A DNA stretch of 64,000 bases. Origin: Elusimicrobiota bacterium (lineage in GTDB: Bacteria; Elusimicrobiota; Endomicrobiia; Endomicrobiales; Endomicrobiaceae). The stretch is from NCBI GenBank assembly GCA_031274365.1, contig JAISQF010000011.1:124001-188000 (forward strand), in the 5' to 3' direction. The notes beneath the pieces were generated by a model. It was not told where the DNA came from. It ran no database searches and was given only the letters and a program-made list of their open reading frames with translations. How positions within the stretch are numbered: position 1 is the first letter of the stretch; each line of letters opens with the position of its first letter. Of this stretch, positions 53,032 through 60,421 are shown piece after piece. Made by a program: the position numbers and the translations under genes.

Positions 53032-53328
53032 ATGTCAGATAGACATAATACTTTATTAGCTTTTCTTATAGGCGGAGTGATAGGCGCGGCTGTAGGCTTG
53101 TTATATGCGCCAAAAGCAGGCAAAGAAACCAGAGAAGACTTAAAAAGATTAGGCGAGAATTTATCAGATAATATAGTTGACCTTGCTGAAGATGCAAAAG
53201 AAAAAGGTCATAAAATTTATAAAAGCGGCAAGGAAAAATTTTTAAGCGGAAAAGACAAACTAAACGAAGTTTTTGAAGAAGGAAAAAAGGTCTTTAATAA
53301 ATACAAAGATGAGGACGAGGATGCTTAA
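53032..53328 (+). CDS. YtxH-domain protein
   Basis: A 98-residue protein: an N-terminal glycine-rich membrane helix followed by AVGLLYAPKAGKETREDLKR, the YtxH (GvpP-like) signature, then a charged helical region rich in Lys, Glu and Asp. Usually stress-related, membrane-anchored; molecular role unknown. AAGGAGG precedes the start. Last gene before tRNA-Phe. Confidence 0.88.
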   Translation: MSDRHNTLLAFLIGGVIGAAVGLLYAPKAGKETREDLKRLGENLSDNIVDLAEDAKEKGHKIYKSGKEKFLSGKDKLNEVFEEGKKVFNKYKDEDEDA

Positions 53329-53344
53329 ATAAGCATATCTCTTT

Positions 53345-53417
53345 GCTGAGGTAGCTCAGTCGGTAGAGCGCAGGTCTGAAAAACCTGGTGTCGGCAGTTC
53401 GATTCTGCCCCTCAGCA
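53345..53417 (+). tRNA. tRNA-Phe (anticodon GAA)
   Basis: Cloverleaf: acceptor GCTGAGG/CCTCAGC, D stem GCTC/GAGC, anticodon stem CAGGT/ACCTG with loop CTGAAAA, T arm GGCAG-TTCGATT-CTGCC, discriminator A. CCA is not encoded. Confidence 0.96.
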
Positions 53418-53537
53418 TACCCTCGTAAAAACACGTTTCACTCTTGTTTTTATAATCTCGTATTTCATATATAAAAACAGCTCTTTTAAGTTCTTTTCAG
53501 GTTCACTGATTTCGTTTGTTTTTTGAATTACAGCACC

Positions 53538-53582
53538 AAAAAAAGCCTCGTCATCGCTTTATACAATGCCGAGGCTTTTTTT
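53538..53582. terminator. Bidirectional intrinsic terminator
   Basis: AAAAAAAGCCTCG/CGAGGCTTTTTTT, 13-bp complementary arms with a 19-base loop, ending in T-runs on both strands. It separates the plus-strand tRNA-Phe unit from the minus-strand TM2 gene. Confidence 0.88.
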
Positions 53583-53612
53583 GCTTTAAAACTCATTACT
53601 TTTTACTTTTCC

Positions 53613-54047
53613 TTAATCATTTAATTCAACACCATCAGCACTTTTATGCCAATTACTACCTGATTTTGATGTCAAAATCAAAATACCTTCAACAAGCCCC
53701 CAAATTGCTGCAGCAATAGGAATTGGTATAAACAATAGCATCCCAAGCCACCCAATTGTTCCCATAAGTAATTGAATAATAGCTTTCATAGTATTTCCCA
53801 AGTAAAAATTGTGAATACCAAAACCACCAAGAAATATACCCAAAATACCTGCTGCCATTTTTGATTTTGCTGCTGGATTACTTGCAGTTGCTTGTGCTTC
53901 TGCAATACTTTTTGTTCGATTGATTACAAGATCATCGCCAACTTGCGGCGTAAAATTTAATTTACTTAAATCAACGCTCATTAAAGAACCATCTGCTTTC
54001 CCAATAGATACTTTATCACCATCTATTTTTATAACTTTATTAGCCAT
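53613..54047 (-). CDS. TM2-domain protein
   Basis: A 144-residue protein. The N-terminal soluble part (VIKIDGDKVSIGKADGSLMSVD) is followed by a TM2 domain: KSKMAAGILGIFLGGFGIHN, FYLGNTMKAIIQLLM and GLVEGILILTSK, i.e. two membrane helices around GxHxFYLG. The start at 54047 follows AAGGAGAT; thirteen more upstream codons in frame are rejected. TM2 proteins are of unknown function. Base composition is less AT-rich in codon position 3 (more CCA, GCT, ACA) than in neighbours, and the flanks are repeat-bearing, so transfer is possible. Confidence 0.88.
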   Translation of the reverse strand: MANKVIKIDGDKVSIGKADGSLMSVDLSKLNFTPQVGDDLVINRTKSIAEAQATASNPAAKSKMAAGILGIFLGGFGIHNFYLGNTMKAIIQLLMGTIGWLGMLLFIPIPIAAAIWGLVEGILILTSKSGSNWHKSADGVELND

Positions 54048-54404
54048 TTCTATCTCCTTTCTTTTTCTGTGTTTAGAGGGGAGCACATAGGTTCGCCCCT
54101 ATCAACTTAATACTTATTAATACTTAAAACTACTTTGCTTAAATTTACTTTGTTGCCGCAACAGCAACTTTTTTCAGTATATGACACGCTTCTTAGTAAA
54201 ACATCACCCAAAACTAGCTTTTTTCATTTTTCTCTCCTTTTTTTATTTTCCAACATTACTTCTATATATTGTGTCCGTAAACTAAAATATACGGACGCAT
54301 CATCCCCTAACGATACTCCCCAGTCTCGCAACGATACTTTTGTCTCTGTCTTTGTAATGTCATTACTTTCTGTTATGTTGTTTTGAGTTGCGGCGTCTCT
54401 ATTC

Positions 54405-54419
54405 CTGCCTTTCAGGCAG
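54405..54419. repeat. Palindromic hairpin, second copy
   Basis: CTGCCT-TTC-AGGCAG; matches the hairpin at 26249-26265, which is also within 120 bases of a dispersed repeat. Confidence 0.6.
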
Positions 54420-54459
54420 AGAGGATATAGAGAGATAGATGTCGAGGATTTTTGCGCAA

Positions 54460-54484
54460 GCCGCCTCAAAAGGACAGGCTCATG
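54460..54484 (+). repeat. Dispersed repeat, diverged copy
   Basis: GCCGCCTCAAAAGGACAGGC plus CTCATG-type continuation. It matches the first two thirds of 54547-54581 with a few changes. Confidence 0.6.
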
Positions 54485-54546
54485 TGAAATGTTTTTTAGA
54501 TTTTTTGTTTTTGCATTGTTGTTTGATTCAGATGTTTTTTGCGTAA

Positions 54547-54581
54547 GCCGCCTTAAAAGGACGTGTCTATGAGCGAATGTC
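54547..54581 (+). repeat. Dispersed repeat, copy 2
   Basis: 35 bases equal to the reverse complement of 26137-26171 at 33 positions; begins GCCGCCTTAAAAGGACGTGT and ends TATGAGCGAATGTC. Confidence 0.75.
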
Positions 54582-54954
54582 AGGAAAACCAAAAATGATC
54601 CCCTTGACTTTTTGCTCAAAGTTTATATTAGAAATTAGTTGAGTTGAGTTGAGTGTCATATTAGCCTCTTTTCTTTTTTATAAAAATCTTTATCTATTTT
54701 TTATAAGTAAAAAGCGAGGCGGGCAATATCTATAATCGAAGCTAATCCACATATAAAAAATATTATTTATCTTTTCACACATTATTATGAATTACAACTT
54801 TTAGAACTGAGTCCCATCAATACTTTTTTATTACGCAAACATTTTGAGCATAACATATCTATTCTCAAATTGTCAAAAATTATTACTTATAATCAAAAGA
54901 AAAGCGCATAAAAATCATCAATCCTTTTCTATTTATTTCTACAGCAAAGCAAAC

Positions 54955-55024
54955 AATCGCGTGCGCATATTCTTACTTGGAATGTAATTTTACTCTTTCA
55001 CGACCAAATTTTCTCAGGGTCAAG
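54955..55024 (-). pseudogene. Decayed partial copy of the thiC 3' end
   Basis: On the minus strand this segment reads GACCCTGAGAAAATTTGGTC, GTGAAAGAGTAAAATTACAT, and on to the cysteine-motif region. It aligns with the codons for DPEKFARERAKLPPKQEDVC at the end of intact thiC (55155-55223, about 200 bases away). About four in five bases match. One inserted base breaks the frame, and stops follow. The flank ATCATCAATC-TTTC beyond the gene end also recurs near 54915. It is a relic of a tandem duplication or a remnant of a second thiC. Confidence 0.75.
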
Positions 55025-55126
55025 CAAGGGGGAACCACAGTAGCCGTTTTGACGCACATCCCACAAGCAAAACCAACCCTCAAAACATACTCAAACAAAA
55101 TCATAAAGCAAAAATCATTCTTATCA
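55025..55126. other. Short spacer between the thiC relic and thiC
   Basis: About 100 A/C-rich bases (on the plus strand) with no gene seen. No clear terminator follows thiC here. Confidence 0.4.
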
Positions 55127-56389
55127 TCAATCTTTCATCGCGCAAAATTCTCCGCACATCGTGCACACATCTTCTTGCTTGGGAGGTAATTTTGCTCTTT
55201 CACGGGCAAATTTCTCAGGATCAATCGAAAGTTCTTGCTGCTTTTTCCAATCTCTCGCTTTACGCCATTTTGACATTTCATCATCGCGTTCTTTAGCGCC
55301 TTTGACCCCTTTAACTATATCGGCCGCATGCGCCGCTATTCGCGCGGATATTACTCCCTCATAGACATCCGACATATCGGGAAGTCTCAAATGTTCCGCG
55401 GGAGTTACATAACAAATAAAATCCACTCCATAAGAAGCCGCCAAAGCTCCGCCAATAGCTGAAGTAATATGATCATAACCCGGCGCAATATCCGTCACCA
55501 AAGGTCCTAAAAAATAAAGCGGAGCGTTATGACCTAATCTTTTTGCCAATTCAACATTTGCTTGAATTTGATTTAACGGAACATGACCCGGACCCTCTAT
55601 CATAGTTTGAACATCGGCTTTTCTTGCGCGCAAAACAAGTTCGCCAAGTATCGAAAGCTCGGCAAGTTGAGCGCCGTCGGAAGCGTCAAAAATACAACCC
55701 GGCCTAAATCCGTCGCCCAAACTTAAAGTCACATCGTATTTTTTTGCTATTTCTAAAAGTCTGTCATATTGCTCATAAAGAGGATTTTCCTTACCCGAAG
55801 CGTTTATTGTTTTAACTAAAAAAGAACCCCCTCTGCTGACAACCCCCGCAAGTCGTCCCTGACGATTTAATATTTCAACCGACGCTTTTGTAATTCCGCA
55901 ATGAACGGTTATAAAATCAACGCCCTGCTCGCATTGTTCCTCTATAACTTCAAATAAAAGTTCGCCGTCAATTTCAGAAAGTTTCTTTTTTTTATTGACC
56001 GTTCTGCAAGCCGCTTCATAAATAGGAACAGTCCCCACCTGAACTGGAGAAATATCTAAAATTTCTTTTCTTATTTCGCGCAAATTACCGCCCGTTGATA
56101 AATCCATAACGGCGTCGGCGCCCGCTTTAACGGCAATATTAAGTTTTGCGATTTCCTCTTTAATGTCTATATGATCCGGAGACGTGCCGATATTTGCGTT
56201 TACTTTAGTTCTAAGTCCCCGCCCCACGCCTATAATCGTTTTTAATTTCCTGTTCACATTTTTTGGGATCACTATCGATCCATCGGCGATGCCAAGCCGA
56301 ATAAAATCCTGAGAAAGATTTTCATCTGCCGCCGCGCTTTCTATCAAAACATTTTTTTTATTTGTCCGAGCATCGTTTATTAAAGTCAT
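55127..56389 (-). CDS. thiC: Phosphomethylpyrimidine synthase ThiC
   Basis: A 420-residue ThiC: GADAVMDLSTGGNLREIRKE, VGTVPIYEA, DFITVHCGI, SLGDGFRPGC, EGPGHVPLNQI, DITSAIGGA-type block (DHITSAIGGALAA) and the C-terminal radical SAM cluster motif CTMCGEFC. It rearranges aminoimidazole ribotide to HMP phosphate for thiamin. This short form lacks the N-terminal extension of plant and enterobacterial ThiC. Its start overlaps the ThiD2 gene end by 32 bases, with GGGG as a weak ribosome site. No TPP riboswitch was found upstream in the operon. Confidence 0.95.
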   Translation of the reverse strand: MTLINDARTNKKNVLIESAAADENLSQDFIRLGIADGSIVIPKNVNRKLKTIIGVGRGLRTKVNANIGTSPDHIDIKEEIAKLNIAVKAGADAVMDLSTGGNLREIRKEILDISPVQVGTVPIYEAACRTVNKKKKLSEIDGELLFEVIEEQCEQGVDFITVHCGITKASVEILNRQGRLAGVVSRGGSFLVKTINASGKENPLYEQYDRLLEIAKKYDVTLSLGDGFRPGCIFDASDGAQLAELSILGELVLRARKADVQTMIEGPGHVPLNQIQANVELAKRLGHNAPLYFLGPLVTDIAPGYDHITSAIGGALAASYGVDFICYVTPAEHLRLPDMSDVYEGVISARIAAHAADIVKGVKGAKERDDEMSKWRKARDWKKQQELSIDPEKFARERAKLPPKQEDVCTMCGEFCAMKD

Positions 56390-56828
56390 ATTTTTCCCCT
56401 TTTTTCAATTCATTTTCTGCAAAAACTTTAATATGCTTAAAATAAACTGATTTTTCTAAATTATAAATTTTATATCTTTGCTCCTTAAATTTACTCGACG
56501 CTTCTGGCTCAAATATTTTGCCGTATTCCTCCAACACTCTCAAAGACTCTTGAGCTCTTTTGAAATTTGCAATTATTATCTCCGGCAATTTTTTTTTTAG
56601 AGTTTCCGGAATTTTTCTACCGCTGTCGTCAATAGAATCTCGGCAGACAATAAGCTCGGCATATTTATCTCTTAAAATTTTATCCGTCTCATGACGAATA
56701 TCCCTTATCTCTTTATAAAAAATTTCATCGCTTAAAACAAATCTCAAAGCGTCCTCGACAACTCTCAACCCCTCGCGGCATCTATTCAAATTAGCGTCGA
56801 TAATTCTTTTTATTTCTTTATCATCCAT
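56358..56828 (-). CDS. Stand-alone ThiD2-type HMP-phosphate kinase
   Basis: A 156-residue helical protein. IIDANLNRCREGLRVVEDAL at residues 9-28, RDIRHETDK and RAQESLRVLEEYGKI match the ThiD2 family, a hydroxymethylpyrimidine-phosphate kinase unrelated to ThiD and often fused to ThiE. Here it is separate and coupled to thiC, whose product it would phosphorylate. Some databases label this domain thiamine-phosphate pyrophosphorylase because of such fusions; no ThiE barrel is present in this protein. Confidence 0.82.
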   Translation of the reverse strand: MDDKEIKRIIDANLNRCREGLRVVEDALRFVLSDEIFYKEIRDIRHETDKILRDKYAELIVCRDSIDDSGRKIPETLKKKLPEIIIANFKRAQESLRVLEEYGKIFEPEASSKFKEQRYKIYNLEKSVYFKHIKVFAENELKKGEKYDFNKRCSDK

Positions 56829-56845
56829 ATTCTCCGCCTTATAAA

Positions 56846-57313
56846 TTACGAATAACGCTTTAGTATTAAATTGATTAAATTCGTCGTGGATCGTCCTTTC
56901 ATAAAAGGAAAACGATAAACTTTTTTGACAAACTCTCTGCCTACAATTTCAGAAATTTTATAATCCCCTCCTTTTACAAGAATATCGGGACGCAGCTTGC
57001 TCAAAATTTCTTTGGGAGTCTGCTCGCTAAAAACTATCACATAATCGACAGCCCGCAAAGCGAGCAATATTTTCGCTCTGTCTTTTTGTCCCACGAGAGG
57101 TCTTTTTGAACCTTTTAATTTTTTTAACGAGCCGTCCGAATTTATAGCCACGATTAAAACATCGCCTAAATTTTTGGCTTTCTCAAATAAACTAATATGC
57201 CCCAGATGCAGCAAATCAAAACAACCGTTTGTAAAAACAATAGTCTTTCCTTGTTTTTTTAATTTTGCGCATTCAGTCTGCATTTCTTTTAATGTCAAAG
57301 CGCGATTTTTCAT
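56846..57313 (-). CDS. rfaE2: D-glycero-beta-D-manno-heptose 1-phosphate adenylyltransferase (RfaE domain II)
   Basis: A 155-residue nucleotidyltransferase: VFTNGCFDLLHLGHISLFEK (HxGH motif), NSDGSLKKLKGSKRP, DILVKGGDY and the C-terminal KGRSTTNLI. It corresponds to the C-terminal half of bifunctional HldE as a separate protein and would make ADP-heptose. The kinase half (RfaE1) is not in the window. The start overlaps the gmhA stop as ATGA. Confidence 0.93.
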   Translation of the reverse strand: MKNRALTLKEMQTECAKLKKQGKTIVFTNGCFDLLHLGHISLFEKAKNLGDVLIVAINSDGSLKKLKGSKRPLVGQKDRAKILLALRAVDYVIVFSEQTPKEILSKLRPDILVKGGDYKISEIVGREFVKKVYRFPFMKGRSTTNLINLILKRYS

Positions 57314-57888
57314 TTTTCAAAAACCCGCGTCTCTACAAATTTCGCTATTATATGAATAAAAAGAATATGGCATTCTTGAACTCTCGCCGTAATTTTTGAC
57401 GGAGCGCAAAAACATAAATCGCAAAGATTTTTCATCAAACCGCCGTCTTTATTTGTCATTCCTATAGTGAATATTCCCAATTTTTTTGCCGCCTCGACAG
57501 CGTTGATAACATTTTTAGAATTTCCGCTTGTGGATATTGCGATAAAAATATCGCCGTCTTTTGCAAAACCCTCTACTTGACGGCTAAAACTTTGATCATA
57601 TCCAAAATCATTTCCTATCGCGGTAAGAGTTGAAACATTTTCGCAAAGAGTTATCGAGGCAAGCGCCGGACGGTTTTTTTCAAATCTGCAAATCATCTCG
57701 GCCGCAAAATGCAAAGAATCCGAAGCCGATCCCCCGTTGCCGCAAATTATCGTTTTATTTCCTTTTTTATAAGCTTGGACAATTTTATCCGCGGCTTCTT
57801 TGATAATTTCAATTTGAATTTGGTCAATCATTTTTTGTTTTGTTTCTATGCTTTCTTTTATTAAATCCGTTATTATTTTCTCGCTCAT
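57310..57888 (-). CDS. gmhA: Sedoheptulose-7-phosphate isomerase GmhA
   Basis: A 192-residue SIS-domain protein: ICGNGGSASDSLHFAAEMIC, FSRQVEGFAKDGDIFIAIST, SGNSKNVINA and a C-terminal CHILFIHIIAKFVE matching the GmhA zinc/active-site helix. It converts sedoheptulose 7-phosphate to D-glycero-D-manno-heptose 7-phosphate. The ATG at 57888 follows GGGAGG; 25 upstream in-frame codons cover a terminator and are rejected. Confidence 0.93.
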   Translation of the reverse strand: MSEKIITDLIKESIETKQKMIDQIQIEIIKEAADKIVQAYKKGNKTIICGNGGSASDSLHFAAEMICRFEKNRPALASITLCENVSTLTAIGNDFGYDQSFSRQVEGFAKDGDIFIAISTSGNSKNVINAVEAAKKLGIFTIGMTNKDGGLMKNLCDLCFCAPSKITARVQECHILFIHIIAKFVETRVFEK

Positions 57889-57920
57889 TTTTCCTCCCAT
57901 AATTTTACTTTCAAAATGTA

Positions 57921-57947
57921 AAAAAAAATGCCCGCAATTTATGCGGG
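57921..57947 (-). terminator. Intrinsic terminator after accC
   Basis: Minus strand stem CCCGCA/TGCGGG with a 5-base loop, then CA and a run of nine T. It is 36 bases past the accC stop and 33 bases before the gmhA start. Confidence 0.8.
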
Positions 57948-57983
57948 TTTCATTTTTTATCATTACTAACTTTCATTGCCTAT

Positions 57984-59333
57984 TTAATCCTTAAAAATAT
58001 GTTTTTGCAAAAAATCCGTCGATACGCCGCCTTTTTGAAAAGCTTCATTTGCCATAATTTTACTGTGAAGCGAAGAAGTATTTTTAATATTTTCTATTTC
58101 CACTTCTCCCAAAGCTCTTGCCATCCTCAAAACTGTTTCCTGCCTATCCGCTCCCAAAGCGATAATTTTTGCAATCAAACTGTCATAATAAGGAGGAATT
58201 TCATATCCGCTATAAACATGACTGTCTATTCTTATACCAGGACCTCCGGGCAAAAATAATTTCCCTATTACTCCCGGAGAAGGAATAAAATCTTTGTCGG
58301 GATCTTCGGCATTTATTCTACATTCTATCGCATGTCCGCGTATTTTTATTTTATCAGAATGAACGGACAATCTTTGTCCCGCCGCAAGTTTAATCTGCTC
58401 TTTTACTAAATCTATACCGGTTATAATTTCTGTCACGGGATGTTCGACCTGAATTCTTGTATTCATCTCCATAAAATAAAATTTACCTTTTTTATCGACC
58501 AAAAATTCAACCGTCCCGGCCGTCACATATTTTACAGCCATCGCCGCTTTTCTCGCGGCTTTTCCCATAATTTTTCTCAGCTTTTCATTTATAAAAGGCG
58601 ACGGACTTTCCTCGACAAGTTTTTGATGTCTTCTTTGAATTGAACAATCTCTTTCCGGAAGATAAGCGACATTTCCAAATTTATCGCCTAAAATTTGAAA
58701 TTCTATATGATGCGGTTCCTCGATATATTTTTCTATATAAACTTCTTCATTGCCAAAAGCCGCTTTTGCTTCGGTTTGAGCCATAGTAACGGCGTTTTTT
58801 AATTCATCGTCGTTTTTTGCTATCCTCATTCCTTTTCCGCCGCCGCCGGCAGTCGCTTTTATTATGACGGGATAACCTATTTTTTTAGCAAGCTGAAAAA
58901 TTTTAGAATCATCGGGATTCACGGGACCGTCTGATCCCGGGACAACCGGCACGCCTGATTTTTTCATCAATTCTATAGCCTTAATTTTATCGCCCATTTT
59001 TTCTATAGATTCTTTGCTTGGCCCTATAAATTTTAATCCGCAAGCTTCGCACACTTCAGCAAAATAAGTATTTTCAGCTAAGAAACCATAACCGGGATGA
59101 ACGGCGTCCGCCCCTGAAATTTCCGCAGCCGCAATAATACTTGGAATATTCAAATAACTTTCAGACGCGCTCGCCGGCCCTATACATATAGATTGATCCG
59201 CAAGTTTTACATGCATACAATCTTTATCCGCCTCCGAATGCACGGCCACAGTTTTTACGCCTAACTCTTTGCAAGCTCTTATAATTCTGCAAGCTATCTC
59301 GCCTCTATTTGCTATTAAAATTTTCTTAAACAT
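57984..59333 (-). CDS. accC: Biotin carboxylase subunit of acetyl-CoA carboxylase
   Basis: A 449-residue ATP-grasp enzyme: FKKILIANRGEIACRIIRAC, HPGYGFLAEN, KATAGGGGKGMRIA, HHIEFQILGD, RDCSIQRRHQKLVEE, FYFMEMNTRIQVEHPVTE and GHAIECRINAEDP. It carboxylates the biotin on AccB. The length matches AccC. It is 30 bases downstream of accB. The accA/accD genes are elsewhere. Confidence 0.96.
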   Translation of the reverse strand: MFKKILIANRGEIACRIIRACKELGVKTVAVHSEADKDCMHVKLADQSICIGPASASESYLNIPSIIAAAEISGADAVHPGYGFLAENTYFAEVCEACGLKFIGPSKESIEKMGDKIKAIELMKKSGVPVVPGSDGPVNPDDSKIFQLAKKIGYPVIIKATAGGGGKGMRIAKNDDELKNAVTMAQTEAKAAFGNEEVYIEKYIEEPHHIEFQILGDKFGNVAYLPERDCSIQRRHQKLVEESPSPFINEKLRKIMGKAARKAAMAVKYVTAGTVEFLVDKKGKFYFMEMNTRIQVEHPVTEIITGIDLVKEQIKLAAGQRLSVHSDKIKIRGHAIECRINAEDPDKDFIPSPGVIGKLFLPGGPGIRIDSHVYSGYEIPPYYDSLIAKIIALGADRQETVLRMARALGEVEIENIKNTSSLHSKIMANEAFQKGGVSTDFLQKHIFKD

Positions 59334-59363
59334 TTCAAAGTTCGCTCCTCTTTCTATATAAGC

Positions 59364-59819
59364 TCATTTATCGGTATCAACTAAAATCAAGTCCTGGCCA
59401 TATTCAACGGATTCGCCGTTTGAAACCAAAACATCCAACACCTCGCCTTTAACTTTTGACAAAACGTCTTTAGCTATTTTCATAGCTTCAACTTGTCCGA
59501 CCTTTTGCCCGACTTTAATTTTTGTGCCTTTAACCGCAATAGGAGGTTTATTATCTCCGACGATATTTGAAAATGTTCCGACAGCTTCGGATTTTATTGA
59601 GACAATCGACGAAAGTTTCTGCAATTTACTTTCGCTATTGACAGAAATATCGTTAGAGATAATATTAGCGACGGGCATTTCCTTTATATCATTTTTTACA
59701 ATTTTATCAATATTGCCTCTCTTAAAATATAAAGAATTATCGCCGCAGCTATATCTCACTTCTTCAATATCAGTTTTTCTCAAAGATTTTAATATTTCTT
59801 TTATTTCTTGAGGTTTCAT
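59364..59819 (-). CDS. accB: Biotin carboxyl carrier protein
   Basis: A 151-residue protein with an N-terminal helical region (KEILKSLRKTDIEEVRYSCG), a linker, and a C-terminal biotinyl domain with VGQVEAMKIAKDVLS, where the Lys of the AMK motif (about residue 113) is biotinylated. It carries CO2 between AccC and AccAD. It starts 2 bases after the efp stop. Confidence 0.94.
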   Translation of the reverse strand: MKPQEIKEILKSLRKTDIEEVRYSCGDNSLYFKRGNIDKIVKNDIKEMPVANIISNDISVNSESKLQKLSSIVSIKSEAVGTFSNIVGDNKPPIAVKGTKIKVGQKVGQVEAMKIAKDVLSKVKGEVLDVLVSNGESVEYGQDLILVDTDK

Positions 59820-59821
59820 TT

Positions 59822-60379
59822 TTATACCCTCTCAACGTATTCGCCGGTTCTTGTGTCAACTTTAATTTTATCGCCCTCTTTAATAAATAAAGGAACTCTT
59901 ATATCCGCGCCTGTCTCAAGTTTTGCCATCTTTGTCATATTTGAAACGGAATCGCCTTTTATCCCCGGCTCCGCTTCGGTTATAGTCATCTCAATAATCG
60001 CGGGCATATCTATACCGATAAGTTCATTTTCAAGATAGATGGCGTCCACTTCAAGATTTTCTTTTAAGAAATTTACCAAGTCTCCTATTATCTGAGGACT
60101 GACGCTTATCTGCTCATAAGTGTTCATATCCATAAAATTAAAATTCTCGCCCTCTTTATATAAAAATTGTTTTTTCTGTCTTGTAACGCTTAAGGATTCA
60201 AACTTTTCCCCCGACTTAAAAGTGCGCTCGATAGTTCCGCCTTTTCTTAAATGACGCAGTTTTACGCGCATTACGGCTCCGCCTTTTCCCGGTTTATGAT
60301 TTTGAAACCAAGTAATTTGATAAGGCTCGCCGTCAACTAAAATATTAAGTCCGTTTTTGAAGTCTGATGTTGAAATCAT
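59822..60379 (-). CDS. efp: Translation elongation factor P
   Basis: A 185-residue EF-P: three beta domains; N-terminal SDFKNGLNILVDGEPYQI, and the tip loop HKPGKGGAVMRVKLRHL, with the lysine that is beta-lysylated in EpmAB organisms. The C-terminal signature is IRVPLFIKEGDKIKVDTRTG. It relieves stalling at polyproline. No modification gene (epmA, epmB, ymfI) is visible in the window. AGGAGAGAC precedes the ATG. Confidence 0.96.
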   Translation of the reverse strand: MISTSDFKNGLNILVDGEPYQITWFQNHKPGKGGAVMRVKLRHLRKGGTIERTFKSGEKFESLSVTRQKKQFLYKEGENFNFMDMNTYEQISVSPQIIGDLVNFLKENLEVDAIYLENELIGIDMPAIIEMTITEAEPGIKGDSVSNMTKMAKLETGADIRVPLFIKEGDKIKVDTRTGEYVERV

Positions 60380-60421
60380 TGTCTCTCCTGATTTTTTATT
60401 TTTTTAGCAAAAAGAAATTCA

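Larger units (their letters stand above)
54048..54954. other. Repeat-bearing non-coding stretch
   Basis: About 900 bases without a credible gene. The long minus frame 54224-54619 encodes low-complexity repeats (LLRRLTQK / LLRRLAQK) that are translations of the dispersed DNA repeats, and has no ribosome site. Contents: hairpin 54405-54419, repeats 54460-54484 and 54547-54581, and a short GAGTT run (54640-54655). Confidence 0.6.

Noticed and set aside
54224-54619. 131-residue minus-strand ORF with repeated peptide blocks
   Set aside because: No ribosome site; the peptide repeats are translations of the dispersed DNA repeats and hairpin, so it is treated as non-coding.
54636-54656. TTGAGTTGAGTTGAGTG as a microsatellite of interest
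   Set aside because: Only about three units in a non-coding stretch; too short to claim phase variation.
54977-55189. 70-residue plus-strand ORF next to thiC
   Set aside because: It is the antisense of the thiC relic and the thiC end; its likeness to the ORF at 55161 only reflects the duplication.
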